Shown here: positions 5,306 through 6,484 of the stretch, piece by piece
Layout of the letters: each line of letters begins with the position of its first letter
Numbering within the stretch: the first letter of the stretch is position 1
DNA from: Desulfobacterales bacterium
GTDB taxonomy: Bacteria; Desulfobacterota; Desulfobacteria; Desulfobacterales; RPRI01
Reading direction: 5' to 3'
Assembly: GCA_020052975.1 (NCBI GenBank)
Contig: JAGVOC010000262.1
Span: 1 to 6,484, forward strand
Length of the DNA stretch: 6,484 nt
Translations under genes and position numbers: made by a program
The notes under the pieces: model-generated
Database searches by the model: none
Seen by the model: only the letters and a program-made list of their open reading frames with translations
Told to the model about the DNA's origin: nothing

Positions 5306-5399
5306 ATGCTGTTTGGTTTTATATTTCGGTGATTTCCCGCGCAGATTAAGGCTGGCGTTGGCCGTAATAAAACCAATATAGACAGATGCCGAGTTATAC
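5284..5399 (-). other. Atypical attC-like element with long inverted repeat
   Basis: The element ends in GTATAAC (minus strand, 5399-5393), preceded on + by GATGCCGA as at other sites here, and in GTTGAAG (5290-5284) at the transposase truncation point. Inside is a 10-bp perfect inverted repeat, TTGGTTTTAT (5313-5322) and ATAAAACCAA (5367-5376), which extends through CGG/CCG with one bulge. A second pairing, CTGCGCGG with CCGCGTCAG, has one unpaired T. GACGCGGATTAA and TCCCGCGC are also found, in similar order, in attC site a. A further GTTGG core is at 5358-5362. It may be two damaged attC sites or one long one; RAYT genes are also associated with REP palindromes, an alternative origin for the repeat. 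Confidence 0.45.
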
Positions 5400-5423
5400 G
5401 TTTATAATTCAGTAGTTATTGAG

Positions 5424-5681
5424 ATGCCGACAATAAAGAATATTTCGGGACCATATCGTTTTTTCTTTTACAGCTTCGATTGTAATGAGCAAATGCATGT
5501 GCATGTTCAAAGGGAAGATATGCTTTGTAAATTCTGGCTGGAACCTGTTGTGTTGACAAGCAATCATGGTTTTGCTCCAAAAGAACTCAATACAATACGG
5601 GAAATAATAAGAAACAATGGAAACAAAATAAGGGAGGCATGGTATGAGCACTGCGGTAAAACTGCAAGAAGTACGAATTAA
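5424..5681 (+). CDS. DUF4160 family protein (putative toxin-antitoxin partner)
   Basis: The 85-residue protein has the DUF4160 pattern. It starts MPTIKNISGPYRFFFYSFD and has the His-x-His motif at EQMHVHVQRED (22-32; His25, His27). A beta strand KFWLEPVVL and a C-terminal helix with NNGNKIREAWYEH (64-76) follow. Family proteins are small and commonly encoded directly before a DUF2442 gene; the pair is often described as toxin-antitoxin-like, but no activity is established to my knowledge. The ATG follows a weak TTGAG site. The 3' end overlaps the next gene by 38 bases, so the two are translationally coupled. It is on + while the cassettes to the left are on minus. Confidence 0.85.
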   Translation: MPTIKNISGPYRFFFYSFDCNEQMHVHVQREDMLCKFWLEPVVLTSNHGFAPKELNTIREIIRNNGNKIREAWYEHCGKTARSTN

Positions 5682-5925
5682 AAATATACACGTTACAGAG
5701 GATACTATTACTGCTCAACTTGTTGATGGACGTATAATCAGCGTTCCGCTTGCATGGTCGTGGCGATTGTCCGAGGCAACACCGAAGCAACGCGCAAATT
5801 TTAGAATTATAGGAGAAGGGCATGGTGTACATTGGCCGGACATCGATGAAGATATCAGCGCTGAAGGCATGCTTTACGGCATCCCTGCTCCCCGACCGTC
5901 AAAACACAAGTCAAAATCAAAATAA
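5644..5925 (+). CDS. DUF2442 family protein
   Basis: The 93-residue protein shows the DUF2442 signature: VKLQEVRIKNIHVTEDTITA, a DGRIISVPLAWSWRL strand-turn (28-42), ATPKQR, and GHGVHWPDIDEDISAEGMLYG (59-79). The HWPDIDED stretch is the most conserved part of the family. The C-terminus is a basic tail (SKHKSKSK), possibly nucleic-acid-binding. GGGAGG lies 8 bases before the ATG. It overlaps the DUF4160 gene, which supports a two-gene operon with linked function; which partner would be toxin and which antitoxin cannot be told from sequence. Confidence 0.88.
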   Translation: MSTAVKLQEVRIKNIHVTEDTITAQLVDGRIISVPLAWSWRLSEATPKQRANFRIIGEGHGVHWPDIDEDISAEGMLYGIPAPRPSKHKSKSK

Positions 5926-6048
5926 CTCAAGAAACGGCCACGCGGCAATCTCGTTCTTGAAAGAATAGATCAGTTCCGCATTTACGGATGGAGTAGAGTC
6001 GCAGAATCGGGACTGCCCCGAGGGCAACAATCGGTAAATTAACTCGCC
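5926..6048. other. Intergenic stretch with in-frame open extension, no attC
   Basis: No attC site or intrinsic terminator is seen between the DUF2442 stop and the reductase stop. The DUF2442 frame stays open for 38 more codons after its TAA (to TAA at 6040-6042) and reads plausibly as protein (GNLVLERIDQFRIYGWSRVA), so it may be a decayed gene tail. A weak 5-bp hairpin, TGCCC/GGGCA (6014-6026), has no T run. Confidence 0.4.
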
Positions 6049-6484
6049 TTACTTCCTGAAAAAATTCTTCGGCATAAGATGGCGGATGATGTGGGTGATG
6101 ATATCTTTATGCCAGTCGAAATCGGATCTCTCGATAACCGGCATTATACCGTCCTTGCGTGCTAAATCGATAAGGAAATCGATCTGGCGGTCTGAAAGCC
6201 TCGAATAGACATTCTTCAATCGCTGACCGGCTTTCAGTTCGGGTTCCAGTCTGTTCCTCCATGCTTTGTCATATGCTCTCAGAACTTTTTCGGTGAAGTT
6301 TCCCTGCCGGAATGCATCAAGAACAGTATCGGCTGCAATTTCAGAACAGAGCAGTCCGAAATATATTCCGCCTCCTGTTGTTGCTTTGACCTGTCCGGCA
6401 GCCTCACCCACCACGACAAGCCTGTCGGCATAGCTTTTCGGGATTGTCCTTGTCGGTATCGGGCTGCTTTTGATCGGACTCTCC
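6049..6484 (-). CDS. Geranylgeranyl-reductase-type FAD oxidoreductase, C-terminal part
   Basis: The frame is open from the right edge (first full codon at 6483-6481) to TAA at 6049, so the N-terminal part, including the Rossmann dinucleotide motif, is outside the window. The visible 144 residues contain VVVGEAAGQVKATTGGGIYF, the second FAD-contacting motif (GDAAG-type, here with Glu for the usual Asp) and the following glycine-rich turn characteristic of geranylgeranyl reductase family flavoproteins. These reduce isoprenoid double bonds in chlorophyll, quinone or lipid precursors; the bacterial substrate cannot be told here. The helical remainder (about 50-144) ends MPKNFFRK. No attC follows it, and it probably belongs to the native chromosome flank. 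Confidence 0.85.
   Translation of the reverse strand, partial: ESPIKSSPIPTRTIPKSYADRLVVVGEAAGQVKATTGGGIYFGLLCSEIAADTVLDAFRQGNFTEKVLRAYDKAWRNRLEPELKAGQRLKNVYSRLSDRQIDFLIDLARKDGIMPVIERSDFDWHKDIITHIIRHLMPKNFFRK

Larger units (their letters stand above)
223..5925 (-). mobile_element. Integron gene-cassette array without integrase (CALIN)
   Basis: Minus-strand ORFs alternate with palindromic 60-95 bp sites whose ends are AAC and GTT core triplets. In nearly every case the stop codon lies within about 10 bases of the following site, or overlaps it, and the next ORF begins 10-90 bases beyond it. This gene-attC-gene-attC pattern with one dominant direction is diagnostic of integron cassettes. No tyrosine-recombinase integrase is encoded here; for minus-strand cassettes it would be expected to the right, where instead a reductase gene lies. 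The right limit is uncertain: the last recognisable core is at 5393-5399, and the + strand DUF4160/DUF2442 pair may be an inverted cassette or simply adjacent DNA. Confidence 0.85.

Noticed and set aside
5409..5832. Two minus-strand ORFs opposite DUF4160/DUF2442
   Set aside because: Antisense to two recognisable families; Cys/Tyr/His-rich low-quality translations.
5926..6484. Integron integrase at the right end
   Set aside because: The only frame there is the geranylgeranyl-reductase-type protein; no tyrosine-recombinase motifs are visible.

Overview
The window is a run of integron gene cassettes without an integrase, lying between two ordinary chromosomal genes. On the left, a short + strand fragment encodes the C-terminus of the F-type ATP synthase c subunit and ends in a strong intrinsic terminator. 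On the right, a minus-strand fragment encodes the C-terminal half of a geranylgeranyl-reductase-type FAD oxidoreductase. The ATPase c tail and the reductase fit a Gram-negative, probably anaerobic bacterium of the Desulfobacterota type (former Deltaproteobacteria) or a relative. This assignment is low confidence and rests on recalled family resemblance only.

Between about 223 and 5400 most genes read on the minus strand. Each is followed within a few bases by a 60-95 bp imperfect palindrome bounded by AAC and GTT core triplets, which is the geometry of attC sites. Six convincing attC sites lie at 692-785, 1338-1406, 2097-2184, 2845-2933, 3617-3701 and 4356-4415. A seventh, atypical one is at about 5284-5399. 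No integron integrase gene is present, so the locus is a CALIN (cluster of attC sites lacking integrase) or the distal part of a chromosomal integron whose integrase lies elsewhere.

Reading the cassettes in their own direction, right to left, gives the following. (1) A + strand DUF4160/DUF2442 pair that looks like a toxin-antitoxin-type module. (2) An atypical attC-like element next to a decayed REP-associated (Y1/IS200-like) transposase, also on +. (3) An addiction-module antitoxin with a RelE/ParE toxin. (4) A vapBC pair. (5) An AbiU2/HEPN-like helical protein. (6) A membrane-anchored protein with a DUF4145/HEPN-like C-terminal domain. (7) A HEPN-family protein (RNxxxH motif) interrupted by an in-frame TAG. 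(8) A 177-residue protein of unknown function. (9) A two-helix membrane protein. The left edge has only a half attC core and nested palindromes.

The content is typical of accessory or defence material stored in sedentary integrons: three toxin-antitoxin-like modules that can stabilise the array, and a run of three HEPN-related genes, a superfamily rich in RNases of antiphage and toxin systems. The points most worth a second look are the amber-interrupted HEPN gene, the three-cassette HEPN cluster, and the transposase remnant that ends at an attC-like core triplet.
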